Below are positions 17,158 to 25,867 of a stretch of 64,000 nt of DNA, one piece after another (position 1 is the first letter of the stretch; the number at the start of each line of letters is the position of its first letter). The notes below the pieces were generated by a model that was not told the origin of the DNA, did not search any database, and worked only from the letters and a program-made list of their open reading frames with translations. The position numbers and the translations under genes are program-made. Origin of the DNA: an uncultured Granulosicoccus sp. GTDB taxonomy: Bacteria; Pseudomonadota; Gammaproteobacteria; Granulosicoccales; Granulosicoccaceae. Location: positions 28,263 through 92,262 of the forward strand of contig CANLNQ010000028.1 of the NCBI GenBank assembly GCA_947492525.1, read 5' to 3'.

Positions 17158-17483
17158 CGACAAGGACATTTCGATCAGCAAAAAATCATGGCCTTGTCGC
17201 TATCGTGATCGGGTCTTGATGGCTTCGCGCCACAGCGCAACACCGCCATTTCTGTGCAAGGCCAGGGTGTTCCTCAGCACTTCTTGATACAGATCAATTT
17301 GCACACGCATTTATATACGCCTATCCATATGCAAATGATCGAGCCGGGCGTATCATGACGTCATCATGACATTCAAGGATGGGATGCGAGATGGGCAATC
17401 ACTGCCTCGTACCGAGTGCAGTGTTCGCCTGGTCGCGCATGCAACCGATCGAGTGTTGTCGAGTTGTCTTGCTAGAGGTCACC
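17158..17483. other. Intergenic region before the permease gene, 326 bp
   Basis: A weak hairpin (CGACAAGG at 17158-17165 with CCTTGTCG at 17192-17199) follows the AraC stop. Further on, an AT-rich stretch at 17295-17335 holds an imperfect dyad (ATTTATAT ... ATATGCAAAT), and a perfect 10-bp palindrome ATGACGTCAT sits at 17355-17364. Either could be an operator for the permease/thioredoxin pair. No regulator gene and no convincing ORF is present. Confidence 0.4.
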
Positions 17484-18542
17484 ATGACTACTGAAACGCA
17501 TGTTCATGATCATCATGACAGCACCACCGACTGGCAGTGGTACCTGGCTGTTCTTGCAGCCGCTCTTGTCGGCTGGCTCGTCTACGGACAGCTGATCCCG
17601 TTCTCGGAGTGGGCTACCTCACTCCTGCCGATATCACGTCACAGCCATACGGGAGAGGCCGTTGCGTTCTTTTTCTACGACGTGCCCAAGGTGCTTCTGC
17701 TGCTGACGGCCATCGTGTTTGTTACCGGCGTGTTGCGTAGCTGGTTCAGTCCCGAGAAAACACGCGCTATTCTTGCAGGCAAACGCGAGATCATCGGATA
17801 TCCCATCGCCGCCTTGCTCGGTGTACTGACACCATTCTGCTCGTGCTCCTCGGTGCCCTTGTTCATCGGCTTTGTCTCTGCAGGCATACCGCTGGGTGTG
17901 ACCTTCTCGTTTCTTATCGCAGGTCCGATGGTGGGGCCAGTGGGACTTGGCCTGCTATACGGGCTTGTGGGATGGCAGGTGGCGACGATCTACCTGGTGT
18001 TCGGTTTTTCCATTGCCATGGTTGCAGGCTGGGTAATGGGCCGTATGAAACTGGAGCGCTACCTGCAGGACTGGGTTCGCGAGATGAATGCCAGCCCACC
18101 GGTTGAGCTGCCGCAGGAACAGATGACTCTGGTAGACCGCTTGAAGACAGGCGTCGAACAGGTGCGCGAGATTGTCAGCAAGGTCTGGATCTGGGTTGTG
18201 ATCGGCATCAGTATCGGTGCCTTGATCCATGGCTACGTGCCTGAATCGATGATGTTGCAGATCATGGGAGGTGAAGCCTGGTGGTCCGTACCCGCTGCGG
18301 TGGTGGTCGGTGTACCGATGTATACCAATGCCGCGGGGGTCATCCCCATCGTGGAGGCACTACTGGGAAAGGGCGCCGCCCTGGGTACGACACTCGCCTT
18401 CATGATGTCCGTGATCGCGCTCAGTCTGCCCGAAATGATCATTCTCAAGCAAGTGTTGACGCTACGCCTCATCGGCATCTTCATCGCGGTGGTCGCCTCG
18501 GGCATCCTGGCAACCGGCTATCTGTTCAATACCATTCTCTAG
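17484..18542 (+). CDS. Permease of the YraQ/DUF318 family
   Basis: I chose ATG 17484, preceded by an AGAGG ribosome-binding site; 352 residues. The His-rich cytosolic start (HVHDHHD) precedes eight to ten predicted helices. The signature LTPFCSCSSVPLFIGF (about residues 115-130), with its Cys-Ser-Cys core, defines the family, and a second repeat carries VVVGVPMYTNAAGVIP. Members occur with thioredoxin-like proteins and ArsR regulators and are linked to arsenical or metal handling. The thioredoxin is the next gene here; an ArsR gene is missing. The transported compound is unknown. Confidence 0.82.
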   Translation: MTTETHVHDHHDSTTDWQWYLAVLAAALVGWLVYGQLIPFSEWATSLLPISRHSHTGEAVAFFFYDVPKVLLLLTAIVFVTGVLRSWFSPEKTRAILAGKREIIGYPIAALLGVLTPFCSCSSVPLFIGFVSAGIPLGVTFSFLIAGPMVGPVGLGLLYGLVGWQVATIYLVFGFSIAMVAGWVMGRMKLERYLQDWVREMNASPPVELPQEQMTLVDRLKTGVEQVREIVSKVWIWVVIGISIGALIHGYVPESMMLQIMGGEAWWSVPAAVVVGVPMYTNAAGVIPIVEALLGKGAALGTTLAFMMSVIALSLPEMIILKQVLTLRLIGIFIAVVASGILATGYLFNTIL

Positions 18543-18554
18543 GTAGATCGAATC

Positions 18555-18791
18555 ATGAAAAACGTCAAGATATACGGCCCCGGCTGCACTCGCTGTGACA
18601 AGACAGAGGTACTGGTGAAGGAAGCCGCGGCAAGGCTCGGCATCGATGTGGATGTCGAGAAAATCAGCGACGCCAGATCGATCGCCATGGCGGGAGTCAT
18701 CTCCACACCCGGTCTGGCTATCGACGGCAAGCTCGTTCATGCAGGTGGCCTGCCCGATGCCGCCAGACTCGATGACTGGCTGTCAGCCTGA
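18555..18791 (+). CDS. Small thioredoxin-like protein
   Basis: A 78-residue redox protein of the MTH895/TrxA-like small family: KIYGPGCTRCDKTEVLVKEA contains the active-site Cys-x2-Cys, and the cis-proline segment is ISTPGLAIDGKL. It begins 12 bp after the permease stop and is certainly co-transcribed. In other genomes this pair accompanies YraQ-type permeases, where the thioredoxin may reduce the Cys-Ser-Cys centre or the cargo. That role is inferred. Confidence 0.82.
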   Translation: MKNVKIYGPGCTRCDKTEVLVKEAAARLGIDVDVEKISDARSIAMAGVISTPGLAIDGKLVHAGGLPDAARLDDWLSA

Positions 18792-18890
18792 CGGGAAAGA
18801 TCAGAATGGTTACGGAAGACCCGGGCAGTAAGCTTGCGACAGATTGATGAGGGTGCCAGTCGCTTGCTCAGAGAAACGTCCTGACTGGCA

Positions 18891-19928
18891 TCACAATGCC
18901 TCGTGGCTCGCCCCATTGATACGCAAGGTGGTCTTCACCAGTTCCTGACAGTCCTCGGGTGACGAGCCAGCCATGCGTTTAAGCAGCAGGTCTGCCAGTT
19001 TCCAACCCGCTTCCTGCCTGGAAAAATGCGAGGTGTAGACCTTGGTGGCCACGTATTCGCCAATATTGGTCCCGGAACGCAGGGCAAACCCCAGGCGTTC
19101 AACGCCTGGGCCGAGTCGATCGCGCACGCCGGCACGCACGCCCAGAAAGGTAAGCTCGTTGACACAGACAAAGCTGTCAGCGCCGGCATCCAGGAGTCCA
19201 CCGGCAGCCTTGCGAGCACGGTCTGCATTGAGCATGTCGTGATGTACCAACGCCGAGTCGTATTCGATACCATATTCCTGAAGTGCCTTTTCATAACCTC
19301 GCACACGCTGGCGAACATAGCTGTAGCGCAGATCCCCATCGACCAGCGCCACCCGTCTGTATCCATCCTTCAGCAGGGCAGTCGTGCTCTGCCAGACGGC
19401 AAACTCATTGTCGATATCAAACCAGGCGTGTGGCGACAGTAGCTCCGTACGACCGTATGTCACGAAAGGGACATCCACCTCGAGCAGCAGCTTGACGCGT
19501 TCATCCTGCAACTCGGTGTGATCCAGTATCAGTCCGTCAGCGCTGCGTCCTCGAACCACATCGCTGACTTGCTCCAGTGCCAGGTCACCCATCGCCACCG
19601 GTATCGCACGCACCGAATAATCAGTGTCGGCAAGCCGCTTGTGGATGCCTTGCAACAACCCCACCGAGCCGGAATCGCCGATTTCCTCCTCCTCGGTGAA
19701 GCTGAGAAACGCCATGATGACCAGCGTCTTGCCGGTTCGCAGTTTTGCCCCCTCGAGATTGCGGACATAGCCCAGACGGTCGGCAGTCTTGCGCACTTTG
19801 AGCACCATCTCGGGACCCACCTTGTAGCCATCCTTGAGCGCGCGCGCAACCGTCGTCACCGAGACACCCAGCTCGGCTGCTATGGTCTTCAGTGTCACCG
19901 GCTCACCGCCAAGACCGTTCCGGGCCAT
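18891..19928 (-). CDS. LacI-family regulator of the mannosidase gene
   Basis: A 345-residue protein. The helix-turn-helix is VTLKTIAAELGVSVTTVARAL (residues 11-31), followed by the hinge segment VRKTADRLGYVRN and a sugar-binding, periplasmic-binding-like domain. It is encoded 3 bp after the stop of the beta-mannosidase gene, so the two share a transcript and the regulator is likely autoregulated. The perfect LacI-type palindrome at 22542-22557, upstream of the mannosidase, is its probable operator. Confidence 0.88.
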   Translation of the reverse strand: MARNGLGGEPVTLKTIAAELGVSVTTVARALKDGYKVGPEMVLKVRKTADRLGYVRNLEGAKLRTGKTLVIMAFLSFTEEEEIGDSGSVGLLQGIHKRLADTDYSVRAIPVAMGDLALEQVSDVVRGRSADGLILDHTELQDERVKLLLEVDVPFVTYGRTELLSPHAWFDIDNEFAVWQSTTALLKDGYRRVALVDGDLRYSYVRQRVRGYEKALQEYGIEYDSALVHHDMLNADRARKAAGGLLDAGADSFVCVNELTFLGVRAGVRDRLGPGVERLGFALRSGTNIGEYVATKVYTSHFSRQEAGWKLADLLLKRMAGSSPEDCQELVKTTLRINGASHEAL

Positions 19929-19931
19929 ATC

Positions 19932-22382
19932 CTATCCTTTCAGAGAACGCGCCTCGGGGGCGCTGTCGGGCAGATGCGATCGCCTTTGACGGGTTGCTCG
20001 CAATACTCTCGGGCGCCTGGGCAGCAGGGTCAGACAATTGTCAGACCATATCGTATCGCCGCCCAGATCCCACGTCACCCAGAGTGCTGGACGATCGGTG
20101 TGCAGCGTGACCAGCGGCGTGCCATCGGCGGCGGTTCCAGTTTCTGCCGTGATGGTTGGCAAGCCGATGTCGTACTCCTTGGGTCTTTTCGGCAGATACT
20201 CGTTCTCTCCCTTGTGCGTATCGCTCGGATCTGTCCAATCGAAATGCACGAACGCATCCTCGGCCAGGGTACCGGCTGTGAGGCGTGCGACTTCCACTGC
20301 ACGGTCTGTGGGACAACTTGCCTGCCACTGACCCAACTCCACGATATCTCCCTGAAAACGAACCGAGCGGGCATTGATGCTCAGCGTCACATCACTGCCG
20401 GTATCATTGACCGCCCACAGTACGATGTCACCGCTTTCGGCGTCCGGCTGCGCCGTGACCAACACGGGGGCATGAAATCGCCGCGCCAGATAATGGGTTG
20501 CTTTCCAGCCGCCACCGTATTCCAGGCTGGACCAACTCGCTACCGGCCAGGTGTCGTTCAGTTGCCAGTAGAGCGTACCCATACAGCGCGGCTTGCTTGA
20601 ACGCCAGAACTCGATGGCGGTCTTCATGGCCAGACCCTGTCCGATCTGACTGAGCCAGACCATGTCCTCGAACCTGTCAGGAAAACGAAAGTAGCGCGTC
20701 AGAGTCTCGACAATCCGGCTGTTGCCACCCGGGTTGCGCTGATGCACATCCATCACTCTGGACGAGACATTACGATCCTCTTCTTCCGTGAAACTCTCGA
20801 TCTGTCGCATCGAGGGGAAGGACTGGAATCCGAATTCTGAGCAGAAACGCGGACGCACAGATCGGTAGTGTTCGAAGTCCTTGGCCGAGTGCCAGACATC
20901 CCAGAAATGCATATCGCCTGAGGTGTCGTCGTGCCAGCCGTCGCCGAAGTTCAATAGGCCGACGCTCGGTGAGGATGGCCACCAGGGAATACCGGGTGCC
21001 TCATCGATGATGACTTCTTCCAGCGCGTGATTGAGACGCTCGTAGAGCGCAAGATAGCGATCCCGGTTGTCCTGCGACTCCTTGAACCAGCTCAGTGCAC
21101 CTATCAGTTCGTTATCACCACACCAGAGAGCCATGCAGGGATGAATTGACAGACGACGTACCTGCTGCCGCGCCTCTACACGCACATTGTTCAGCCAGTT
21201 GCGGTCTTGAGCGGGGTAGGTATTGCAGGCGAACATGAAATCCTGCCAGATCATCAGACCACGCTCTGAGCACATCTCGTAGAACCAGTCTGGCTCATAG
21301 GTGCCGCCCCCCCAGATGCGCAGCATGTTCATATTGGCGTCGATGGCACTGTCGAGCAGATCGGCTACGGCTTCCGAAGTGGCGCGTTGCGGTAGCGCGT
21401 CGGCCGGAATCCAGTTGGCGCCCCGCATGAAGATCTCGCGTCCGTTGATGCGAAAGGCGAAACGATGCCCGATCTCGTCCTTATCGGTCAGTAGCTCGAT
21501 CTCTCGTAAACCAATGCGTAGCTTGCGCACTTGGCCACCGATCGATACCGTCACATCGTACATCTCCTGCTTGCCATGCCCCACCGGCCACCAGAGACGC
21601 GGCTGGTCGATCTCGAGAGACAAAGGCACTGTCTGGATCCCCGGCCAGATCTGCACTGGCATTGTCATGTTGTTTTCGCCCACGCTCATGCGAGCATCGG
21701 TCTCAACCGGCCGATGGGCATCGATATGCAGGAGGACTTCGATGCGAACCCGTCCGTTTTCGTGAAACTGACGAACGAGTACATCGTCCAGACGCAGGGG
21801 ATCGGTTCGTTGCAGGCGCACCTCACCGTGAATGCCAAGCGGGCTGAGTGCGATATTCCAGTCCCAGCCGGCATCGCACTGGGGTTTTCGCAGAAAATTG
21901 TAATGTGGAATGCGATTGTTCCAGTAGATATGGGGGACTGGAAACGCTGCCTCGTCCGCTCGTTGAAGGGCCTCGGCAGAATTGGACAGAAATCGTATCT
22001 CCAGCCGATTTCGTCCGTCGACAAGGGCTTCGCTGACATCCAGATCATGACGCTGAAACCGGTTTCCGATGTCTGCTATTCGAGTGCCGTTCAGATTGAC
22101 AGCTGCATGGCAATCCACCCCGTCCAGGGTCAGGGTATACCGTCCTTCAACGACACCGACATCAAACTCCCGACTCAGCAGCCACTCACTCCGATGCACC
22201 CAATCGATGTCCGATTCTCGATCCCGCCAATAGGGATCCACAATGTGCCCGGCTTGCAATAAAGCGGAATGCACGTCGAACGGCACATCGACTTTCAAGG
22301 CTATCTCGCCCCTGACCAGGGCAAGGTGCCAACCAGCATCAAGCGACAGAACAGGATCGGAATCCTGATGCAGTAAATTCAT
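19932..22382 (-). CDS. Beta-mannosidase, glycoside hydrolase family 2
   Basis: An 816-residue enzyme of normal family length without a signal peptide, so cytosolic. The N-terminal sugar-binding domain (HLALVRGEIALKVDVPFDVH, DIDWVHRSEWLLSREF) leads to the TIM barrel. The acid/base glutamate is in ALWCGDNEL (about residue 425) and the nucleophile in CSEFGFQSFPS (about residue 516); FMRGANWIPADALP is a further mannosidase hallmark. It would release mannose from beta-mannosides or manno-oligosaccharides taken up by the cell. Co-transcribed with its LacI regulator. Confidence 0.9.
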   Translation of the reverse strand: MNLLHQDSDPVLSLDAGWHLALVRGEIALKVDVPFDVHSALLQAGHIVDPYWRDRESDIDWVHRSEWLLSREFDVGVVEGRYTLTLDGVDCHAAVNLNGTRIADIGNRFQRHDLDVSEALVDGRNRLEIRFLSNSAEALQRADEAAFPVPHIYWNNRIPHYNFLRKPQCDAGWDWNIALSPLGIHGEVRLQRTDPLRLDDVLVRQFHENGRVRIEVLLHIDAHRPVETDARMSVGENNMTMPVQIWPGIQTVPLSLEIDQPRLWWPVGHGKQEMYDVTVSIGGQVRKLRIGLREIELLTDKDEIGHRFAFRINGREIFMRGANWIPADALPQRATSEAVADLLDSAIDANMNMLRIWGGGTYEPDWFYEMCSERGLMIWQDFMFACNTYPAQDRNWLNNVRVEARQQVRRLSIHPCMALWCGDNELIGALSWFKESQDNRDRYLALYERLNHALEEVIIDEAPGIPWWPSSPSVGLLNFGDGWHDDTSGDMHFWDVWHSAKDFEHYRSVRPRFCSEFGFQSFPSMRQIESFTEEEDRNVSSRVMDVHQRNPGGNSRIVETLTRYFRFPDRFEDMVWLSQIGQGLAMKTAIEFWRSSKPRCMGTLYWQLNDTWPVASWSSLEYGGGWKATHYLARRFHAPVLVTAQPDAESGDIVLWAVNDTGSDVTLSINARSVRFQGDIVELGQWQASCPTDRAVEVARLTAGTLAEDAFVHFDWTDPSDTHKGENEYLPKRPKEYDIGLPTITAETGTAADGTPLVTLHTDRPALWVTWDLGGDTIWSDNCLTLLPRRPRVLRATRQRRSHLPDSAPEARSLKG

Positions 22383-22541
22383 TGATGGTGTTCTCCAGAT
22401 CCGAACAGGGCGAAGGGGTATTGCCCCGGCTCAGTTCGACAATGAGTGGATAAACGGGCAGGGCTGACCAGCTTTGATTCACGATGTTCCTGCAGATTGA
22501 AGTTCCGCATCGGGCGGCTCACCGTTGAGTCATAGCCGGGA

Positions 22542-22557
22542 GGTTTAACGTTAAACC
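22542..22557. promoter_or_regulatory. Perfect 16-bp LacI-type operator
   Basis: GGTTTAACGTTAAACC is a perfect palindrome with the central CG step that LacI-family dimers contact with their hinge helices. It lies 160 bp upstream of the beta-mannosidase start and 200 bp upstream of the plus-strand gene at 22757. Binding by the co-encoded LacI protein is inferred. Confidence 0.75.
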
Positions 22558-22756
22558 CTAGAGTAATATTGCCGAATGCAGCTTGTCAATGAAAAGATTT
22601 ATCGATACACCCCGAGGACATCTTTCATGGTTGGAGGCGCCTTCAAGCCCTATACCAAAGATTGGGAACAGTCAAACTTGTGGCGAACTCGTTTACTGTG
22701 GTCGCTCTACACGCACCCGATTTGCGTCGAGTTACCTTCTGCAGAGACAGCTGACA

Positions 22757-23914
22757 ATGCCCCAAGCGCACGGTATGCCGACAGTCGAGGACTGGAAAAA
22801 ATTAACCAAGCCTTACCAGAAAGGGACTCGAAATCTGAAACATGTTTTTTCTGGTCGCGGCGACAACATGAAGCAAGTCGATGGTGCGCTGACCTTGTAC
22901 TGGAGGGTATTCAACGAATACTCATACATAAGCACCAGAGAACCGCCCATATTGGGTGCCTTGCAAGTGTTGGTTGCAGCGTGCGATTCATGGATCAATA
23001 TCAAAGGTGCCAACCCACAAGGTGCCCTCACAGTGAAAAGACTCAGTGAGGTGCAGAAATTGAGGGCGATGGCCAAAGCCCAACATTCAATGCAGAATGC
23101 AAAAAGACGGGCACAGGCCATCGGTAATCTGGCCACTACGGGATTGGCAGCGGACTATGCGAAAGAGGCAGCTACCCGCGGACCAATCCAAGGTGGTGGC
23201 ACACATCGAGCTGCTGTCTCCGCATCCTCGGTTGTCGCACTGAAAGGAGACGTCGACAACGATATACTCAGCCCGGCGGAAAAGCAGGCCCTGGGTCCGG
23301 TTCTGGCGATACTCGACAATCACGATTTATCGACAATGTCTCAAGCCCAGTTTCAGGCAATCGGCTTGCAACTCAAACAAGTCCACGACCCGAATTCGCT
23401 CAACTTCAGAGAACCCCCCGAAGTAGTGTATTTGAAGCGCTCCGGACGCGTTGCATTGATTGCCATACCCAACAATGGAAGGTTCGAGGATGCTTCAGGC
23501 CAGCCCTTTGACACGGGTATGACCGGGAACAGGATTTCACTGGCCATGTACGCCATCGATAAATATGGCAGTGTCCTGATTCGGAAGGCATTCGGCCAGA
23601 TGAACGGTAGAAATTTCAACCACTCTTCACTCGTCGGTGGCAAGGAAGTCATGTGTGCTGGAGAAATGGGCATTCGAAACGGCACGCTGGCTTATATCAA
23701 CAACAATAGCGGACACTACCAGCCAAGTGCTGATCTGTTGAGAAGTGCATTGACCTGGATATACGCTCAAGGTATCGACGGCTTCAATGTCAAGGTTGAA
23801 AGCACAGTTCCCGGTCAACCCCATGGTCCCTGGAAGGGAATGAGCTTCTGCAGTCGAGGTTCTGCAGCGGCAAGTGATTGGACAGCTCAGGATGATCTGG
23901 CCAATCAGTTGTAG
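22757..23914 (+). CDS. Effector-like protein of unknown function
   Basis: I chose ATG 22757 (MPQAHGMPTVEDWKK), 385 residues; the frame is open back to 22583, but that part looks random. There is no signal peptide. The first 190 residues are mostly helical. The C-terminal domain (about 240-365) contains HSSLVGGKEVMCAGEM, then NGTLAYINNNSGHYQPS. I have seen this His-Ser-Ser...Gly-Gly...Ala-Gly-Glu...Ser-Gly-His-Tyr-x-Pro pattern in large bacterial secreted or effector-like proteins of unknown activity. Base composition is clearly lower in GC than its neighbours, suggesting transfer. Function cannot be stated. Confidence 0.65.
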   Translation: MPQAHGMPTVEDWKKLTKPYQKGTRNLKHVFSGRGDNMKQVDGALTLYWRVFNEYSYISTREPPILGALQVLVAACDSWINIKGANPQGALTVKRLSEVQKLRAMAKAQHSMQNAKRRAQAIGNLATTGLAADYAKEAATRGPIQGGGTHRAAVSASSVVALKGDVDNDILSPAEKQALGPVLAILDNHDLSTMSQAQFQAIGLQLKQVHDPNSLNFREPPEVVYLKRSGRVALIAIPNNGRFEDASGQPFDTGMTGNRISLAMYAIDKYGSVLIRKAFGQMNGRNFNHSSLVGGKEVMCAGEMGIRNGTLAYINNNSGHYQPSADLLRSALTWIYAQGIDGFNVKVESTVPGQPHGPWKGMSFCSRGSAAASDWTAQDDLANQL

Positions 23915-23929
23915 CTATCATTGCCGCGG

Positions 23930-24358
23930 TGGGTTCAAACGGATATTCATGCGTCGATGCGAAGGTGGTCACTGGCCCGGCTGGGCAAGACTCGTTTCCG
24001 CATCGCGGGAACCGCAGAGTTCAACGGAATCAACTACGACATACGTGACGACAGGATTAAACCACTGATCAACTGGTGTCGTCGCTATTTTCCACGCGTG
24101 GATACCGAGCACGTTATTCCATGGGCCGGCCTACGTCCCATGATGCCCGACATGATGCCGCGCGTCGGCGCCGGGAAACTCTCAGGTGTTTACTACAACA
24201 CCGGCCACGGCCATCTTGGCTGGACCTTGTCCGCAGCTACCGCCGAAGCGGTGGGAGATGTCATCTCGCAGAGCCTGCCCACGCACCACCCGATTTCAGT
24301 ATCCAGCACGTTAGCAGGTTCAAGCGCTCAGGCCTGCAGCACAATCTCGAATCAATGA
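23930..24358 (+). pseudogene. Remnant of a DadA-type D-amino acid dehydrogenase (C-terminus only)
   Basis: The frame encodes about 140 residues matching the last third of FAD-dependent D-amino acid dehydrogenases: TRFRIAGTAEFNGINYDI, then WAGLRPMMPDMMPRVG and the C-terminal flavin motif YYNTGHGHLGWTL. The N-terminal FAD-binding Rossmann domain and the middle are missing, and the frame meets the stop of the preceding unknown gene only 15 bp upstream. This is a broken gene; the deletion or the arrival of the upstream gene removed its 5' part. Confidence 0.8.
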
Positions 24359-24365
24359 GCTGGTA

Positions 24366-24492
24366 ATGATTCATTCTTGGCCGATTGAGCTCTGGCAACA
24401 GTTCCTGACCAATCCCGTGAACGGGCAAGTAACTGGCAGAGTCCGATCCGGAAGGGTTGTCACGACTTATCGCGTCAATTCAGATTGCTTGA
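24366..24492 (+). pseudogene. Internally deleted paralogue of the gene at 3740-4171
   Basis: The first 22 codons (MIHSWPIELWQQFLTNPVNG) match the N-terminus of the 3740 protein (NPWSTEFWQQFLNHPVSG). They are joined out of frame to codons for AESDPEGLSRLIASIQIA and a stop at 24490, matching that protein's C-terminus. At DNA level the stretch from GGCAGAGTCCGA onward is nearly identical to 4095-4150. About 90 central codons are missing. Confidence 0.8.
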
Positions 24493-24748
24493 GCGATCAA
24501 CGAGCCCTGAGACTGCCAAACCGTGTCAAGCAAGGTATTCCTGAACATCTTGCCGGTTTTATCTGCCGAACGTGCCGGGCGTGGAGACCTGCAATCATTG
24601 CAAGCCTGCAACCGTGAAGAACTCGCTGAGAATGGGCGTGATGTGCTGCATTCCTGCCCAAAGGTGCAGTGGCTGGCATCAATCAGCGTGTGCTAACGTC
24701 GAAACCTCACACTATCGCTGCATTCGGTGATTGCCGAGGGGGTGCGCC

Positions 24749-25768
24749 ATGAAAGGCAAGCAAGCCAGGAAGATCTGCTACGACAGGATATTACCCAACG
24801 ACATGTTCAAGGTGCGCCAGATACGGCGCATGCGGAACCAGACCGATCGTGCGATATCGCTGATCGGCAAGCAATGGCCAAACGGCAGCACGATATCGAT
24901 ACGCTTCATGGACGGCACCGAGGAGCAACAGGCGCTGGTCAAGAAGTACGCGCCCGAGTGGACCGAACATGCCAACCTGACTTTCGATTTTACCGACGAC
25001 CCGACCGCCGTCATTCGCGTAACCTTCGACAGCTCCGACGGTGCCTGGTCTTATGTCGGCACAGACAACCTCAACATTCCGCTGCATGCCGCCACGCTGA
25101 ATCTTGGCTGGCAGGATCAGGGCGTGATACTGCACGAGTTCGGTCACATGATCGGCCTGAGTCATGAGCATCAGAATCCCAGTGAGGGTATCCAGTGGGA
25201 CGAGCAAGCCGTCATTGCAGACCTGGCAGGCCCACCTAACTTCTGGACAGAGGCTCAGACACGGCACAACGTACTGGACAAGTACACGCTCGATCAGATA
25301 CACGGCACCGAGTTCGATCCGAAATCGGTCATGCTCTATGCCTTTCCCGCCAGCTGGACCACCAACGGATTCAGCACCTCCTCCAATGAAACGCTGTCGG
25401 ACCTCGACAAGGCCTTCGTGCAGGCCGAAGCCATGTACCCCAGGGAAGAGGGTGGGGACACGACGGTATCGCTGGATATCGCATCGGCGATGCAAGCCGA
25501 TATTGCGGCGCCCGGGGAGATCGATACCTATCAGTTTCAGGTCGCGACGCCCGGCAAGTACATCATGATGACGCTCGGTACCAGCGACATGTACATGACC
25601 TTGTTCGGTCCTGACTCGACAACGACGAAAATTGCCGAGAACGATGATGGCGGCGGCGGTAGAAATGCGCAGATCACTGCCGAGCTTCTGCCGGGAAACT
25701 ACCTGCTCCAGATTCGCCACTACAGTGCCGATCAGACAGGCAACTACCAGGTGATCGTGGCGGGCTAG
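24749..25768 (+). CDS. Zinc metalloprotease (astacin-like) with C-terminal PPC domain
   Basis: Start at ATG 24749 behind a GAGGGGG ribosome-binding site; 339 residues. The zinc site is HEFGHMIGLSHEHQNP, with H129, E130, H133 and H139, and the Met-turn is SVMLY (M195), as in the astacin/M12A branch of metzincins. Residues about 240-339 form a PPC (bacterial pre-peptidase C-terminal) beta domain (ADIAAPGEIDTYQF ... GNYQVIVAG), normally found on secreted proteases. There is no Sec signal peptide and no propeptide of usual size. It is the first of three adjacent hydrolase genes (to 30723). Secretion route and target are unknown. Confidence 0.82.
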   Translation: MKGKQARKICYDRILPNDMFKVRQIRRMRNQTDRAISLIGKQWPNGSTISIRFMDGTEEQQALVKKYAPEWTEHANLTFDFTDDPTAVIRVTFDSSDGAWSYVGTDNLNIPLHAATLNLGWQDQGVILHEFGHMIGLSHEHQNPSEGIQWDEQAVIADLAGPPNFWTEAQTRHNVLDKYTLDQIHGTEFDPKSVMLYAFPASWTTNGFSTSSNETLSDLDKAFVQAEAMYPREEGGDTTVSLDIASAMQADIAAPGEIDTYQFQVATPGKYIMMTLGTSDMYMTLFGPDSTTTKIAENDDGGGGRNAQITAELLPGNYLLQIRHYSADQTGNYQVIVAG

Positions 25769-25776
25769 ATTGACGT

Positions 25777-25801
25777 GCTGCCAGATGCTTCGTCTGGCAG
25801 C
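25777..25801 (+). terminator. Hairpin after the metalloprotease gene
   Basis: A perfect 9-bp stem, GCTGCCAGA / TCTGGCAGC, with a 7-nt loop begins 8 bp after the stop codon. There is no T-run. It may terminate some transcripts or set relative expression inside the three-gene cluster. Confidence 0.45.
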
Positions 25802-25867
25802 TACCACCTGCGGATACGCTTTACCGCAGCCGCTACATCAGCCCGTTCAGGCTGAAGGACGCGCCGA

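Noticed and set aside
21531..22262. A 243-codon plus-strand frame opposite the beta-mannosidase
   Set aside because: Shadow frame; the minus-strand GH2 enzyme explains the region fully.
24791..25807. A 338-codon minus-strand frame opposite the metalloprotease
   Set aside because: Low-complexity Arg/Val-rich shadow; the plus strand carries the HExxHxxGxxH motif.
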